From Listeria kieliensis (GTDB taxonomy: Bacteria; Bacillota; Bacilli; Lactobacillales; Listeriaceae), in assembly GCF_003369925.1 (NCBI RefSeq), contig NZ_LARY01000002.1, positions 1,054,001-1,118,000 of the forward strand: DNA of 64,000 bases, read 5' to 3'. Position numbers and translations under genes: made by a program. Each line of letters begins with the position of its first letter. Position 1 is the first letter of the stretch. Shown here piece by piece: positions 1 to 9,834 of this stretch. The notes beneath the pieces were generated by a model that had not been told where the DNA came from, did no database searches, and worked only from the letters and a program-made list of their open reading frames with translations.

Positions 1-2
1 CA

Positions 3-224
3 ACGATCGTTGAATATTTATATGAAAAAGTAGATACTAAAATGAAAAAATTTATGGATCAAAAAGGACGAAAAGAGCAGTCTGAAATGGTTTCGCTCGT
101 ACTGAATAGCGTGATTCTGCTCACGATGGTGGAGCGCGTTAATGATGATATTTACGAACGACCACCTAAAATTTCCATTGATGCCGAAATGCTCGCGAAT
201 GTCCTTCAAAAAATCATTCATTAA
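3..224 (+). CDS. C-terminal end of an unidentified protein
   Basis: An open frame enters from the left edge and ends at a TAA at 222-224, giving about 73 C-terminal residues. It is rich in charged and hydrophobic residues that could form helices (for example LVLNSVILLTMVERV), but I see no recognisable motif. The internal ATG at 42 has no ribosome binding site, so the gene surely begins outside the window. Its helical look would fit the ligand-binding end of a TetR-type regulator, but this is only a guess. It converges on the rhamnose operon and shares a bidirectional terminator with it. Confidence 0.5.
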   Translation, partial: TIVEYLYEKVDTKMKKFMDQKGRKEQSEMVSLVLNSVILLTMVERVNDDIYERPPKISIDAEMLANVLQKIIH

Positions 225-228
225 AAAG

Positions 229-268
229 AAAAGCCAAAATCCGGCAAGAAAGCTGGGTTTTGGCTTTT
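229..268. terminator. bidirectional terminator between the left-edge gene and the rhamnose operon
   Basis: The 11-bp arms AAAAGCCAAAA (229-239) and TTTTGGCTTTT (258-268) form a hairpin with A/T runs on both sides. It lies between two convergent genes, so it probably ends transcription in both directions. Confidence 0.8.
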
Positions 269-294
269 TCGATTTTGGGAGACTAAAAAATAAG

Positions 295-1707
295 TTAAAG
301 CATGGTCTTGTAAAGCGCCAAAATGTCGTGGAGAGAGGCTTCCCGCGGGTTCCCGCCTGTACAAACGTCTTTTAACGCGTCGCTTGCAATGGCCTTAAGA
401 TCTGCTTCCTGAACGCCCAGTTCACTAATGGTTTGTGGTATCCCCACCGCAATTCCAAGGTTTTTCACCGCTGTTACTGCTTTTTCACGGACTTCTTCAA
501 GTGGGAGGGCTGCTGCATTAGGAACACCCATCGCGATTGCAATATTCCGGTATTTTTCGCCCGTTTCCGCTTTATTGTAATCCATCACGACCGGGAGAAG
601 CGAAGCACAAGCAACGCCATGCGGCACATCGTACCAAGCACTTAATGGGTGAGCCATGCCATGAACGAGTCCAAGTCCCACATTTGAGAATCCCATTCCC
701 GCCATGTATTGTCCAAGTGCCATTTCTTCGCGCGCCTTTTCACTGCCAGAAACAGATGCTTCAAGCGCGTGGCTGATAATTTCAATTGCCTTTAAGTGAA
801 GTGCATCAGTGAGCGCCCAAGCGCCCTTTGTGATATAACCTTCAATTGCATGAGTCAAAGCATCCATCCCTGTTGCCGCCGCAAGATCTTTCGGCATTCC
901 GAGCATCATATCGCTGTCGACAAATGCGCAAACCGGAATGTCGTGCGGATCTACACAAACAAATTTACGATTATTCGCAGCATCAGTGATGACGTAGTTG
1001 ATCGTAACCTCGGCTGCAGTTCCTGAAGTCGTTGGGACCGCAAGAATCGGCAAGCTGGGGTTTTTCGTTCCCGGTTCCCCTTCAAGGCTCAAAATATCGG
1101 CGTGTTGCGGATTTGTGTGGATAATGCCCATTGCCTTCGCCGTATCGATAGGGGAGCCTCCGCCCACCGCCAAAATGTAATCCGCGCCAGAGTCCTTAAG
1201 CTTATGAACCCCTTCCGTCACATCTTGTATAGAAGGATTCGGTTTAATCCCATCAAACACCTCAAAATTTAATTGATTTTGCTCTAAAATCACCGTAATT
1301 TTATCTAAAAGTCCTGACTTCACAATTCCTTGGTCAGTTACAATCAGGCCTTTTTGAAAAGCACGTTTTTCTACTTCCTCCGCAATTTTGGAAATCGCAC
1401 CTTTACCAAAATAAGAAGTTTCATTTGAGACGGGACTGTTATCTTCGTTAGATTTCATGATGGGAGCCATATATGCCCACCATTTTTTGCAGATCTCAGT
1501 TTCCGCGATTTTATCATAAGCTGCTTTGTCAGCAACTTCCAAATAAGCGAATAAAATATCTGTTGCAGGATCTAAAAAGATGGAGTAATTCGATGCACCA
1601 TGTTCCTTTAAAGCTTGCTCCATCTCAGGCCAAAGCTCATCGTGCCGCTTTTTATATTCCTCTTGCTGACCTTCGTATAAATACATAATTGAAGCGATCC
1701 GTTCCAT
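295..1707 (-). CDS. L-rhamnose mutarotase fused to lactaldehyde reductase (RhaM-FucO)
   Basis: A 470-residue protein joining two enzymes of rhamnose breakdown. Residues 1 to about 94 are a rhamnose mutarotase: [10 protein letters not shown] carries His22, and KWWAYM and SNEDNSPVS are family motifs. Residues about 95-470 are an iron-dependent lactaldehyde:propanediol oxidoreductase of the FucO type: [11 protein letters not shown], the nucleotide motif GGGSPID (183-188), and likely iron ligands Asp282, His286, His349 and His363. The mutarotase lacks roughly its last ten residues (usual length about 104) and the reductase lacks roughly its first eight, so the join is tight and has no linker. It starts at ATG 1707, with GGAGGA lying inside the end of rhaD, 5 nt upstream of which rhaD stops. 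It is the last gene of the operon. In other bacteria these are separate genes, so the fusion is unusual, but both active sites look intact. Confidence 0.9.
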   Translation of the reverse strand: MERIASIMYLYEGQQEEYKKRHDELWPEMEQALKEHGASNYSIFLDPATDILFAYLEVADKAAYDKIAETEICKKWWAYMAPIMKSNEDNSPVSNETSYFGKGAISKIAEEVEKRAFQKGLIVTDQGIVKSGLLDKITVILEQNQLNFEVFDGIKPNPSIQDVTEGVHKLKDSGADYILAVGGGSPIDTAKAMGIIHTNPQHADILSLEGEPGTKNPSLPILAVPTTSGTAAEVTINYVITDAANNRKFVCVDPHDIPVCAFVDSDMMLGMPKDLAAATGMDALTHAIEGYITKGAWALTDALHLKAIEIISHALEASVSGSEKAREEMALGQYMAGMGFSNVGLGLVHGMAHPLSAWYDVPHGVACASLLPVVMDYNKAETGEKYRNIAIAMGVPNAAALPLEEVREKAVTAVKNLGIAVGIPQTISELGVQEADLKAIASDALKDVCTGGNPREASLHDILALYKTML

Positions 1708-1712
1708 ACGAG

Positions 1713-2534
1713 TTAATCCTCCTTCAAATAGCCAACTTTTGGGGTAACGCCAAATCTTGCGCCTAGTTGAGCTAGCTCGTCATCGGTAATCGTTTGCTTG
1801 GCGCCACCTTGCGCGCAAACAATCGTATACACTTGTGCCGCTTTTTCAGCCGTTTCGATCAATCCAAATGTTTCATCCATTGTTTCTCCAGCACCATAAA
1901 TACCGTGATGTGGCCAAATTACAAGTCGCGTTTCCTTCATTTTCTCAGAAGTCGCGATTCCGATTTCATTCGTTCCCGGAATTAGCCAAGGAACAATTCC
2001 AACACCGTCTGGGAAGACAACGAGACATTCCGTGCACATTTGCCAAAGCGTCCGCGTAAAGAGGCGCTCATCCAGTTCATGCGTGAACGTCATAGCCAGC
2101 AAATGCGTCGCGTGACAATGCATCACAATCCGGTTTTTGGGATTCACAGCAAGCCGAGCAATATGACTCATCAAGTGAGAAGGGAGTTCGCTTGTTGGCG
2201 TTCCGCCGTCCGTGTAGCCCCACAGCACCTCAACCCCAGCGCCATCCGCCGCAATCCGAATAATACCCAAGTTTTCAGCAGGCGCTTTAGCCACATTTTT
2301 AAAATATTTCCCAGAACCTGTGACAAGAAAATATTTTCCAGCGAGTGCTTTTCCGTCAAAGTCCATCGGTATCAATCGAAGCACATTAGCGGGATCAAGA
2401 TAAGGCGTAATTTCGCTTTCCTCTAAAAGGTAGCTGATGTTGCCGCCATTTCTTTCATCCCAACCTAAACGATATAAATTTGAAGTAGTTTCAATCATTT
2501 CCCGAAGAAAAGGGGCATTTTCTATATTTTCCAT
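1713..2534 (-). CDS. rhaD: rhamnulose-1-phosphate aldolase
   Basis: Class II zinc aldolase that cleaves L-rhamnulose 1-phosphate into dihydroxyacetone phosphate and L-lactaldehyde. Motifs match E. coli Rha[10 protein letters not shown] near residue 25, VTGSGKYF near 72, the glutamate of TSELPSH, and the zinc-binding pair in MHCHATH (His near 139 and 141) with a third His in WPHHG near 210. Two in-frame starts exist, TTG at 2537 and ATG at 2534. The ATG lies 9 nt from AGGAG and is preferred, giving 273 residues, the usual size. The gene lies 12 bp after rhaA and 5 bp before the rhaM-fucO fusion, so translation is probably coupled. No damage is visible. Confidence 0.95.
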   Translation of the reverse strand: MENIENAPFLREMIETTSNLYRLGWDERNGGNISYLLEESEITPYLDPANVLRLIPMDFDGKALAGKYFLVTGSGKYFKNVAKAPAENLGIIRIAADGAGVEVLWGYTDGGTPTSELPSHLMSHIARLAVNPKNRIVMHCHATHLLAMTFTHELDERLFTRTLWQMCTECLVVFPDGVGIVPWLIPGTNEIGIATSEKMKETRLVIWPHHGIYGAGETMDETFGLIETAEKAAQVYTIVCAQGGAKQTITDDELAQLGARFGVTPKVGYLKED

Positions 2535-2546
2535 CAAAAAGGACTC

Positions 2547-3800
2547 CTATCTATTTAAAAGTACATTTTTTTCATATTCGCGAACTTCTTTTAGCCAATC
2601 GAGGCCAATCGGAACCCCATTTTGTTCACAAAACTTGTTCCAAATATCGCCGAATGGGAAGTCTTTCAACTCTTCCGTGAATACCATCCGCGTTGTGAAG
2701 TCATTTTCAAGCTCCATTTTCTTCAAATCATCAGTTGGTTCAAGGAAAGCTTTAAGAAGCGCTTTTTGTGTGTTTCGCGTACCGACAACCCAAGCGGTAA
2801 CACGGTTAATCGTTGCATCAAAGAAATCGAGTCCGATATTTGTGACTGGTAGCAAATCGTTACGAACTAGTTCACGGCCAATTTCAGTTAATTCGTCATC
2901 CATTAAGACCACGTGGTCGCTATCCCAGCGAACAGGGCGACTTACATGCAACATAACGCCTTTAGAAAACAGTGCTAGTGAAGAAAGCTTGTTCGAGATA
3001 AATTCAGTAGGGTGGAAGTGGCCTGCGTCTAAGCAAATCAATTTGTCACGAGTCAAGCCGTAGCCCATATAAAATTCGTGGGAGCCAACTGTGTAGGCTT
3101 CTGCACCCAATCCGAACAATTTGCTTTCTACCGCTTCTTGCGTATAGTTTTCATCTAGTTTTTCTTCAAAAATTTCATCGAGTGCTTCCATCAAACGTTT
3201 GCGAGGAGAAAGGCGATCAATCGGGTTGTCTTTCATTCCATCTGGCATCCAGAAGTTGTTGATGCAAGTTTGACCGAGTTCTTTTCCAAAGTACTCCGCG
3301 ATTTTCCGGGAACGCTTGCCGTGCTCGATCCAGAAATCACGCACTTCTTTATCAGGAGACGCTAGTGTGTAATTGTCCTTGAACATCGGGTGCGAGAAGA
3401 AAGTCGGGTTAAAATCAAGCCCCAATCCTTGTTCCTTTGCCCAGTCTACCCATTTTGAAAAGTGTTTGGGCTCAATCGTATCGAGATCCACTTTTTCATC
3501 TGTATCGACATAAATCGCATGCAAGTTCACTTTATGCTTCCCAGGGATCATTTCAAAAGCTTTTTCCAAGTCGGAACGAAGCTGTTCTGGCGTATGTGCG
3601 GCGCCCGGATAATTTCCCGTTGCCATGATGCCGCCCGTTAATTCGCCATCTGGATTTAAAAATCCCTTCACGTCGTCGCCTTGCCAGCAGTGCATCGAAA
3701 TTTTGACCTCTTGCAATTTTTTCAGCGCTTCATCTGTATCGACACCAATTTTTGCATAGCGTTCTTTAGCCGCCAAATAACGTTTTTCTACTTCACTCAT
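2547..3800 (-). CDS. rhaA: L-rhamnose isomerase
   Basis: Converts L-rhamnose to L-rhamnulose in the cytoplasm; a metal-dependent TIM-barrel enzyme. The 417 residues match the family length. Recognisable stretches are KISMHCWQGDDV (33-44), which is a family hallmark, FNPTFFSHPMF (130-140), LDAGHFHPTEF (258-267, metal-site His and Asp) and RWDSDHVVLMDDE (291-303). Start is the ATG at 3800 behind a GGAGG sequence, 18 bp after the rhaB stop. It is the third gene of the rhamnose operon and looks intact. Confidence 0.96.
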   Translation of the reverse strand: MSEVEKRYLAAKERYAKIGVDTDEALKKLQEVKISMHCWQGDDVKGFLNPDGELTGGIMATGNYPGAAHTPEQLRSDLEKAFEMIPGKHKVNLHAIYVDTDEKVDLDTIEPKHFSKWVDWAKEQGLGLDFNPTFFSHPMFKDNYTLASPDKEVRDFWIEHGKRSRKIAEYFGKELGQTCINNFWMPDGMKDNPIDRLSPRKRLMEALDEIFEEKLDENYTQEAVESKLFGLGAEAYTVGSHEFYMGYGLTRDKLICLDAGHFHPTEFISNKLSSLALFSKGVMLHVSRPVRWDSDHVVLMDDELTEIGRELVRNDLLPVTNIGLDFFDATINRVTAWVVGTRNTQKALLKAFLEPTDDLKKMELENDFTTRMVFTEELKDFPFGDIWNKFCEQNGVPIGLDWLKEVREYEKNVLLNR

Positions 3801-3818
3801 TGTAAAAGCCTCCTCTAA

Positions 3819-5273
3819 TTAGTTCCGAATCAGCGCCGCGTAGCTTTCAAGCGCCTTCGTTTCCTGCATTTGTTCTGGAATAAATTCTTTTATTTCAAAA
3901 GACTCGCGGATTAAATCGCGTGCATCCTGCACGCTTCCGATTTCGCCTTCTGTAATTAGTTGTACACTTAAGTTCCCGATAGCTGTTGCCTCTTGAGGGC
4001 CGGCATAGACCTTGATACCTGCTAGATTCGCCGTAAGTTGATTCAATGTTCGCACATTGCTTCCGCCGCCAACGATATAAAGCGCATCAATTTCCTTCGA
4101 AGTAATCTCTTTCATTTTTTGAAGCGCCTGCGCGTAACAAAGTGCCAAGCTCCCGTAAACACAATTGGTCAGTTCCCCGATTGATTTAGGAACCGGCTGT
4201 CCCGTTTCTCGGCAATAAGCTTGAATTTCCTCGATCATGTTATCTGGATTGTTGAACCGCTCGTCATTCACATCGATGATGGACGTGAAGAATTCTTCTT
4301 TTTCGGCCAGTTGCGCCATCTCGGCAAAGCTATACTGATAGTCTGTGAGGCGCGCGATTTCCTGCACAATCCAAAGTCCCATAATGTTTTTTAAAAACCG
4401 GTAAGTGCCATATGCGCCCCATTCATTTGTATAGTTTTCCTGAAAGGCAAGCTCACTTGTGATGGGCGTCCGAAGTTCCATCCCAAGAAGTGACCAAGTG
4501 CCGCTGCTTAAGAAAGCCCAGTTTTCGGCTTTGGCGGGTGTCCCGACAACCGCCGAAGCCGTATCATGAGTCGCAACCGTGATGACATCCGTTTCCGGCA
4601 AGTCAAATTTTTCATGCCATTCGGGTTTTAATTGGCCAAGGTGCGTTCCGGCATCACGAAGCTCCGCAAATTTGCACGGGTCAATCCCGAGGTGTTCCAG
4701 CAAGTCCGAATCAAACAACTGCTCCCGCAAATTGAGCATCTGCGTTGTCGATGAATTGGTGGTTTCGGCAACTTGCTTGCCGGTCAAGACGAATCCAATG
4801 TAGTCTGGAATCAGTAGGATTTTGTCTGCCGCCGCAATTAAATCCTTGTCCTCCACATAAAGCTGATAAAGTGTGTTTAATTCGAGAAATTGAATCCCCG
4901 TTTTCTTGTAAATATAATCTTTTGGGTATTCGCTTGTTAGCTCGCTAATTTTGTTCGCCGTTCGACTATCACGATAGCTTACCGGGTCGCCCAGTTTGTT
5001 TCCCGCCGAATCGACGAGGACATAATCTACGCCCCATGTGTCGATTCCAAGCGTGCACGCGGAAATCCCCATTTGTTTCACTTTTTCAAGACCAGCGAAA
5101 ATTTCGCGAATCAGCGAGTCAATATCCCAGCGGTCATGCCCGTCGCGGAAAGTAAAGCCATTTTTAAAACGGTGGATTTCGCTTAGTTCCAGTTTTCCGT
5201 CTCGAATATTTCCAAGTAGGAGTCGCCCACTTGATGCCCCAATGTCAATGGCAACATAGTTTTTCATCATCAT
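3819..5273 (-). CDS. rhaB: rhamnulokinase
   Basis: FGGY-family sugar kinase that phosphorylates L-rhamnulose at C1 using ATP. The N-terminal phosphate loop ([15 protein letters not shown], residues 7-21) and the C-terminal adenosine motif ([17 protein letters not shown]) are present, and 484 residues is normal. Three ATG codons run in a row at 5273, 5270 and 5267; the first overlaps the transporter stop as ATGA, so translation is probably coupled. The exact start among the three cannot be settled from sequence. Confidence 0.95.
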   Translation of the reverse strand: MMMKNYVAIDIGASSGRLLLGNIRDGKLELSEIHRFKNGFTFRDGHDRWDIDSLIREIFAGLEKVKQMGISACTLGIDTWGVDYVLVDSAGNKLGDPVSYRDSRTANKISELTSEYPKDYIYKKTGIQFLELNTLYQLYVEDKDLIAAADKILLIPDYIGFVLTGKQVAETTNSSTTQMLNLREQLFDSDLLEHLGIDPCKFAELRDAGTHLGQLKPEWHEKFDLPETDVITVATHDTASAVVGTPAKAENWAFLSSGTWSLLGMELRTPITSELAFQENYTNEWGAYGTYRFLKNIMGLWIVQEIARLTDYQYSFAEMAQLAEKEEFFTSIIDVNDERFNNPDNMIEEIQAYCRETGQPVPKSIGELTNCVYGSLALCYAQALQKMKEITSKEIDALYIVGGGSNVRTLNQLTANLAGIKVYAGPQEATAIGNLSVQLITEGEIGSVQDARDLIRESFEIKEFIPEQMQETKALESYAALIRN

Positions 5274-6589
5274 TCACTATCCTTTAAAACGCCTGCCGCT
5301 TCTTTTTTTACAAGGTTAGGCTCTAAATTTCCATAACGTTCTTCTGTAATCTCATCAAGTGTTCGACCGCGTGTGTTTGGCGTCCAAATAACACCGATTA
5401 GAAGGGAAACCATAAGAAGTCCGATCATAATGGTTCCTGCAACTGTGAAACCAAGATTTGCGAGAATCACAGGGAAGATGATCGACCAAATTCCAGTGCT
5501 ACCGCGAACGAGGAAGAACATAATTCCTTGAACCCCGCCACGATATTGGGTTGGGAAGAGTTCCGTTGACCAAAGTGCATAAAAAGCTTGCGCGCCGATT
5601 CCGGCAGAAACGCCCCAAAGAACAACGAATGTCCAAAGTCCAAGCCAGCTCATACCCACATAAGTAAGGACGACCCAAGAAGCAACTGCCATTGCTGCGC
5701 CGACAAAGAATAAAAGGCGATGGCTTACGCGGTCGCCAAGTTTGGCGAAGCCGAAATATGTTCCAGCAGCTGTTAGAATCCAAAGTACCGCTTGTAGCAG
5801 ATTGGCTTGCGTGTTAGTCAGTCCGCCAACGGTTTCATAAACGAATGGCATGAAGAAGCCCATTGCTCCGGCAACGAGGTTCCAGAACATGTAAACCCCA
5901 ACAAGGAATAAAATCGATTTGATGTTCACTAAGTTTGAAAAAGCATTTTTCATTGGATGAGCAGGCTTTGCTCCGGATGCCTTTATTTTCGCCTGCTCCG
6001 CTTCCCAGTCTTTCGATTCATCGAGTTTGCGCTGTAAGTTCCAAGCCACAACTGCGACGATCAAAAGAGATAAGAAAAGTAAGCGGTTTCCAAGAAGGCC
6101 AAGTGGTGAAAGTAAAATGCCAAGGGTGAAAATGATGGCTGGACCGCAAGACCAGGCGAACTGGGAAATCCCGATGTTTCTTGCCCGAGTTTTAGGGTCT
6201 GCCATTTCCGAAATATAAGTCCAAGAAGCGGGAACGCCCGCGCCGACTGAGAGGCCGGTAATTAAAAATCCTGCCAAAAGCATGGCGAAGTTCATCGAAA
6301 ACATGATGATGGCAACGCCAAGAATGTAAACGAGCATATTATAAGTATAGATAAATTTACGACCATATTTATCGGCCAAATGCCCGCCGATCAGGGCACC
6401 GAAAGCGGATCCAAACGCATTTGCGCTGATCGCTCCTAAAAGTCCAACGGCAAAACTACTAAGTCCAAATTGTTGTGCCCATAAAGTAAGTCCACTAGCA
6501 CCTGCAACAATACAACCTGAGTCTAGATAATTCGTTAATGATACTGCGATAGTTCCTTTTTTACTACTACCATTTGCAACACTACTCAC
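5270..6589 (-). CDS. MFS sugar transporter, probably for L-rhamnose
   Basis: A 439-residue major facilitator superfamily permease with about 12 hydrophobic segments. The loop motif [12 protein letters not shown] near residues 66-77 is the classic MFS motif between helices 2 and 3, and the C-terminal half holds [11 protein letters not shown], typical of sugar-porter-like members. It starts with GTG at 6589, just after GGAGGG. It is the first gene of the operon and overlaps rhaB by 4 bp, so L-rhamnose (proton symport) is the natural substrate by context. L. monocytogenes has an MFS gene in the same place in its rhamnose operon. The substrate is inferred, not shown. Confidence 0.88.
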   Translation of the reverse strand: MSSVANGSSKKGTIAVSLTNYLDSGCIVAGASGLTLWAQQFGLSSFAVGLLGAISANAFGSAFGALIGGHLADKYGRKFIYTYNMLVYILGVAIIMFSMNFAMLLAGFLITGLSVGAGVPASWTYISEMADPKTRARNIGISQFAWSCGPAIIFTLGILLSPLGLLGNRLLFLSLLIVAVVAWNLQRKLDESKDWEAEQAKIKASGAKPAHPMKNAFSNLVNIKSILFLVGVYMFWNLVAGAMGFFMPFVYETVGGLTNTQANLLQAVLWILTAAGTYFGFAKLGDRVSHRLLFFVGAAMAVASWVVLTYVGMSWLGLWTFVVLWGVSAGIGAQAFYALWSTELFPTQYRGGVQGIMFFLVRGSTGIWSIIFPVILANLGFTVAGTIMIGLLMVSLLIGVIWTPNTRGRTLDEITEERYGNLEPNLVKKEAAGVLKDSE

Positions 6590-6610
6590 AATTAACCCTC
6601 CTACGTATTT

Positions 6611-6660
6611 TGTTAAGCGCTTACTTATAATATATGATTAAATGGTTGCGCTTACAATAT
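6611..6660 (-). promoter_or_regulatory. rhamnose operon promoter with two cre-like sites
   Basis: Reading the minus strand, TTGTAA (6658-6653), a 17-bp spacer and TATATT form a sigma-A-type promoter. Two CcpA-type cre sequences flank it: TGTAAGCGCAACCA covers the -35, and the palindromic AGTAAGCGCTTAACA (6625-6611) lies just downstream of the -10. This arrangement predicts carbon catabolite repression. On the plus strand TTGCGC (6645-6650) with an 18-bp spacer and TATGAT (6669-6674) could serve the divergent regulator gene. Confidence 0.65.
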
Positions 6661-6704
6661 CGGGGAGTTATGATAATAGTATCAAATATACAGGTGGAGA
6701 TTTT

Positions 6705-7700
6705 ATGGAAGAACGTGTTGAAAAGCAGCTATATCGTTTAAATGCCAAGGAAAAATGGCAAAAAGAAACCGGACAATTTTCGATGGATTACCCGAAAAAT
6801 TCTTTTTCCGAGAAAAACGGCACGATGAATTTGTTAAATGAATATTTTTTTCGTAACAAGGATATTTATGTAAGCAAGCACAACCGATTTGCGGATTATC
6901 CGGCGCACTCACATCAGTTTTTGGAACTAAATTACATGTTGCGAGGTGAGTGTAAGCAGGTGATTGAAGGGAAAGAGGAAACTTTGCAAGAGGGGGAGTT
7001 ACTGCTGCTTGATATTGGCTGCCATCACTCGATCAAAGCGACGGGAGAAAATGATATTTTGATCAACATTCTGTTTCGCGATCAAAATATCAATCTAGAG
7101 TGGCTCACGGGAATTAAAAAGAAAAATAGTTTAGTTTATGACTTTTTGTTAAACTCAGCGGTGGACGGCCAGCGAATGAAAAAATATATTATCTTTAAAA
7201 GCGCCAATATCCCACATATTAAACGAGTCTTGGAACAAATTATTGTGGAATATTTTTTAGATGAAGAGTTTTCAACAAAAATAATAACACTTTATTTGCC
7301 GATATTATTTACTGAACTGGTACGGAAGTGCGATACGTATTTATCAGATGAAGTGAAAAATTTGTATTCGGAAACGAATAATATTGCTTTAAACACGCTG
7401 CAGTTAATTGAAAAAGAGTACCGCGAACTAACTCTAAGTGTTGCAGCAGAAGCACTCGGGTATAATAAAAATTATTTAAGTAATGTAATCAAACAAAAAA
7501 CAGGAAAAACGTTTACTGAGCTTGTGAACAAACAAAAGTTACTGGCGGCCGATCTTTTGATTGAATCAACGAGTTTACCGATCAGCGAAGTCATTGAGCA
7601 AGTCGGCTTCCAAAACAAAACCTATTTTTACACGCTTTATAAGAAACGTTATGGCATGTTACCACTTGAAAAGCGAAATACAAGTGGAGGAGTAAAATAA
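6705..7700 (+). CDS. AraC-family transcriptional regulator of the rhamnose operon
   Basis: A 331-residue regulator with an N-terminal cupin-like ligand domain (PAHSHQFLELNYML to about residue 115, with the His-rich metal/sugar pocket typical of AraC sensors) and a C-terminal pair of helix-turn-helix motifs (about 230-325; LSVAAEALGYNKNYLSNVIKQKTG and ISEVIEQVGFQNKTYFYTLYKKRYG). The frame is open from an upstream ATG at 6642, but AGGTGGAG at 6692-6699 points to the ATG at 6705. It is divergent from the rhamnose operon, so it most likely activates it in response to rhamnose, as RhaS/RhaR do in enterics. The sugar specificity is inferred from position. Confidence 0.9.
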   Translation: MEERVEKQLYRLNAKEKWQKETGQFSMDYPKNSFSEKNGTMNLLNEYFFRNKDIYVSKHNRFADYPAHSHQFLELNYMLRGECKQVIEGKEETLQEGELLLLDIGCHHSIKATGENDILINILFRDQNINLEWLTGIKKKNSLVYDFLLNSAVDGQRMKKYIIFKSANIPHIKRVLEQIIVEYFLDEEFSTKIITLYLPILFTELVRKCDTYLSDEVKNLYSETNNIALNTLQLIEKEYRELTLSVAAEALGYNKNYLSNVIKQKTGKTFTELVNKQKLLAADLLIESTSLPISEVIEQVGFQNKTYFYTLYKKRYGMLPLEKRNTSGGVK

Positions 7701-7708
7701 ACACAAAA

Positions 7709-7747
7709 AAGCCCGCTTAGTTCAGATTAGCTGAACTAAGCGGGCTT
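7709..7747. terminator. bidirectional terminator
   Basis: A perfect 17-bp inverted repeat (arms 7709-7725 and 7731-7747, loop ATTAG) is flanked by A-rich and T-rich sequence. It lies between the convergent AraC gene and PTS IIA gene and should stop both. Confidence 0.9.
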
Positions 7748-7753
7748 TTGGTT

Positions 7754-8065
7754 TTAACGAACGCGATACAATTCAACGATTTCTTTTGCTAGGTCTTTGA
7801 ATGTAATACCGTTCATCAAGTGATCTTGCGCGTGAACTAATAATAATGATACAGGTGTTCTTTCACCGCGCGCTTCACCTTGGATAAGGGCTGTTTGCGA
7901 ATGGTGAGCTTCAAGAAGTGCTTTATCTGCTTCATCAAGATACTTATCCGCTTCTTCGAAATTCCCTTCTTTAGCGGCCTGAATAGCAAGCATTGCATTA
8001 CTTTTCGCATTTCCACCATTAACAATGAGTCCCATAATTGTTTGTTCTAGATTTTCTGTATCCAT
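7754..8065 (-). CDS. PTS lactose/cellobiose-type IIA component
   Basis: A 103-residue cytoplasmic phosphocarrier of the LacF/CelC type that accepts phosphate from HPr and passes it to IIB. It is all-helical, and His78 in LLVHAQDHLMN is the expected phosphorylation site; GGNAKSNAMLAIQAAKEG (17-34) is the family N-terminal motif. ATG 8065 follows AAGGACG. It is the last gene of an IIB-IIC-IIA operon, 41 bp after IIC. The equivalent L. monocytogenes operon also lies next to kdp. The sugar is probably cellobiose or another beta-glucoside; this cannot be shown from sequence. Confidence 0.92.
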   Translation of the reverse strand: MDTENLEQTIMGLIVNGGNAKSNAMLAIQAAKEGNFEEADKYLDEADKALLEAHHSQTALIQGEARGERTPVSLLLVHAQDHLMNGITFKDLAKEIVELYRVR

Positions 8066-8106
8066 TTTAACACGTCCTTAATTCTTTAATACTATATACA
8101 AGGTGA

Positions 8107-9396
8107 TTAAGCTTCTGCTTCTCCTTTTTCACGACGAAGCTCTTGGATTTGAGCCATTTTCGCGAATGGAAGATAAATCAAGACAGCTATAATCAAGTTA
8201 ATGGCTGCAAGAATACCACCTGCAACACTTTGCGTTGCGAGCGCGCCACCGATAACTGGCGGCATTGTCCAAGGTGTAATGATTGTTGCTGCTGGAACAA
8301 GTCCGAATTTTGTTGCAAAGTAAGCAATTGTTACAAGAACCATTGGCGTTAAGATATACGGAATGAACATGATGGGGTTCAGTACGATTGGAAGACCGAA
8401 CATCATTGGTTCATTGATATTGAACACACCTGGTGCTGCCGAAAGTTTTGATACCGTCATGTAAGCTTTGTGTTTACGAGCAACGATGAAGATCGCGATG
8501 ATCAAACCGATTGTTGCCCCTGTTCCACCCATGTTAACGAATGAATCGAAGAAAGGTTTGTTAACGATGTAAGGAAGTTCTTTACCAGCTTTAAGTGCTT
8601 CTTGGTTAGCTGTAATTGCTGGAGCATTGATTGTTTGCATGAACGGGTCGATGATGTTCGCACCGTGCAAGCCGAAGAACCATAGGAATGCAGAGATAAA
8701 CGCAAGTAGAAGTGCTACGCCCCATGAGTTTGCAAGTCCCATGAACGGTTCTTGAATAAGTTTATAGAATTCATTTACAAGGTTTGTAATTCCAATTGCT
8801 TGGAAAAGAGCTGTAATTAAAGCAAAGATTGAAACTGTAATCATCGATGGGAATAGTGCTGCGAATGAACGAGACACTGCTGGCGGAACACCGTCAGGCA
8901 TTTTGATGATTAATTTTGGATTTCCGCTTAAACGTGTGAAAATTTCAGTAGATAAAATAGCAACGATAAGAGCTAAGAAAAGACCGATAGAACCAAGTCC
9001 GCCAACTCCTGGGATCCCTTTATCATCAGGAGCAATTGCGCCAATCGTGAAGAAAGTGGCAACTGAGATGACACCAGAAGACAACGCATCTTTATCATAA
9101 GATTTGGCAAGGTTATAAGCTACTGTAAAAGCAATTAAAAGTGCAAGAATCGCAAATGTACCATTCCAGATGTTTCCGCCGAAGTTTTGCCATTTTCCTT
9201 CGCCGAAAATATTATTCATGAAATCTAAATAACCAGGAATTGGTAAGTTGTTAATTAGTACTGCGAATGATCCTAGAATCATTAGCGGCATTGTCGCGAT
9301 GAATCCGTCACGGACAGCAACTAAGTGACGTTGCCCACCGATTTTAGCTGCGTATGGAATAAAGTGTTTTTCCATAAAAGCGATAAAACCATTCAT
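8107..9396 (-). CDS. PTS cellobiose-type IIC permease
   Basis: A 429-residue membrane channel of the lactose/cellobiose PTS family, with about ten hydrophobic segments. GLHGANIIDPFM near residue 243 and FNINEPMMFGLPIVLNP near 323 are the conserved EIIC substrate-site stretches. ATG 9396 follows GGAGAG with good spacing. The 91 bp separating it from the IIB gene hold two small inverted repeats (near 9418-9432 and 9452-9475), which could stabilise the upstream IIB message. It moves the sugar across the membrane while IIB phosphorylates it. Confidence 0.93.
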   Translation of the reverse strand: MNGFIAFMEKHFIPYAAKIGGQRHLVAVRDGFIATMPLMILGSFAVLINNLPIPGYLDFMNNIFGEGKWQNFGGNIWNGTFAILALLIAFTVAYNLAKSYDKDALSSGVISVATFFTIGAIAPDDKGIPGVGGLGSIGLFLALIVAILSTEIFTRLSGNPKLIIKMPDGVPPAVSRSFAALFPSMITVSIFALITALFQAIGITNLVNEFYKLIQEPFMGLANSWGVALLLAFISAFLWFFGLHGANIIDPFMQTINAPAITANQEALKAGKELPYIVNKPFFDSFVNMGGTGATIGLIIAIFIVARKHKAYMTVSKLSAAPGVFNINEPMMFGLPIVLNPIMFIPYILTPMVLVTIAYFATKFGLVPAATIITPWTMPPVIGGALATQSVAGGILAAINLIIAVLIYLPFAKMAQIQELRREKGEAEA

Positions 9397-9487
9397 TTTA
9401 ATACTCTCCTTTTTTGTGATCCAACTTGGATCGTTATTTATTATTTATAGAAACAACTCGTCAAAAGACGTTGTTTGCTAACAAAAA

Positions 9488-9793
9488 TTACTTCATTAAT
9501 TCTTTAGCTGATGCAAGAACTTTTTCGCCATTCATTGTACCGTAATCCGTCATATCGATAACGCCAACTGGTACACCTTTTGGTTCAAGTTTTTCTTTCA
9601 TTTTCCCTTCAAGGAAACGAACTTGTGGTCCAAGCATTAAGACATCAATCTCATCAAAGTGATTTGCTGCTTCTGCTTCAGCGACAGCGAAAATATTTGC
9701 TTCAAGACCTTCTGCCTCAGCTGCTTTTTGCATTTTGGTTACCAGAAGACTTGTTGACATTCCAGCGGAACAAACTAACATAATGGTTTTCAA
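9488..9793 (-). CDS. PTS lactose/cellobiose-type IIB component
   Basis: A roughly 101-residue phosphotransfer protein. The motif VCSAGMSTSLLV near the N-terminus carries the phosphorylated cysteine (residue 8). The frame opens at TTG 9799, but that is only 2 nt from AGGAGG. TTG 9793 sits 8 nt away and gives the usual MKTIMLVCSAG beginning, so I choose it. It is the first gene of the PTS operon and lies directly behind a sigma-54 promoter. It takes phosphate from IIA and gives it to the sugar bound by IIC. Confidence 0.92.
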   Translation of the reverse strand: MKTIMLVCSAGMSTSLLVTKMQKAAEAEGLEANIFAVAEAEAANHFDEIDVLMLGPQVRFLEGKMKEKLEPKGVPVGVIDMTDYGTMNGEKVLASAKELMK

Positions 9794-9834
9794 AATCAAA
9801 ACCTCCTAAAATTTCATTTTATATTAACTATATA

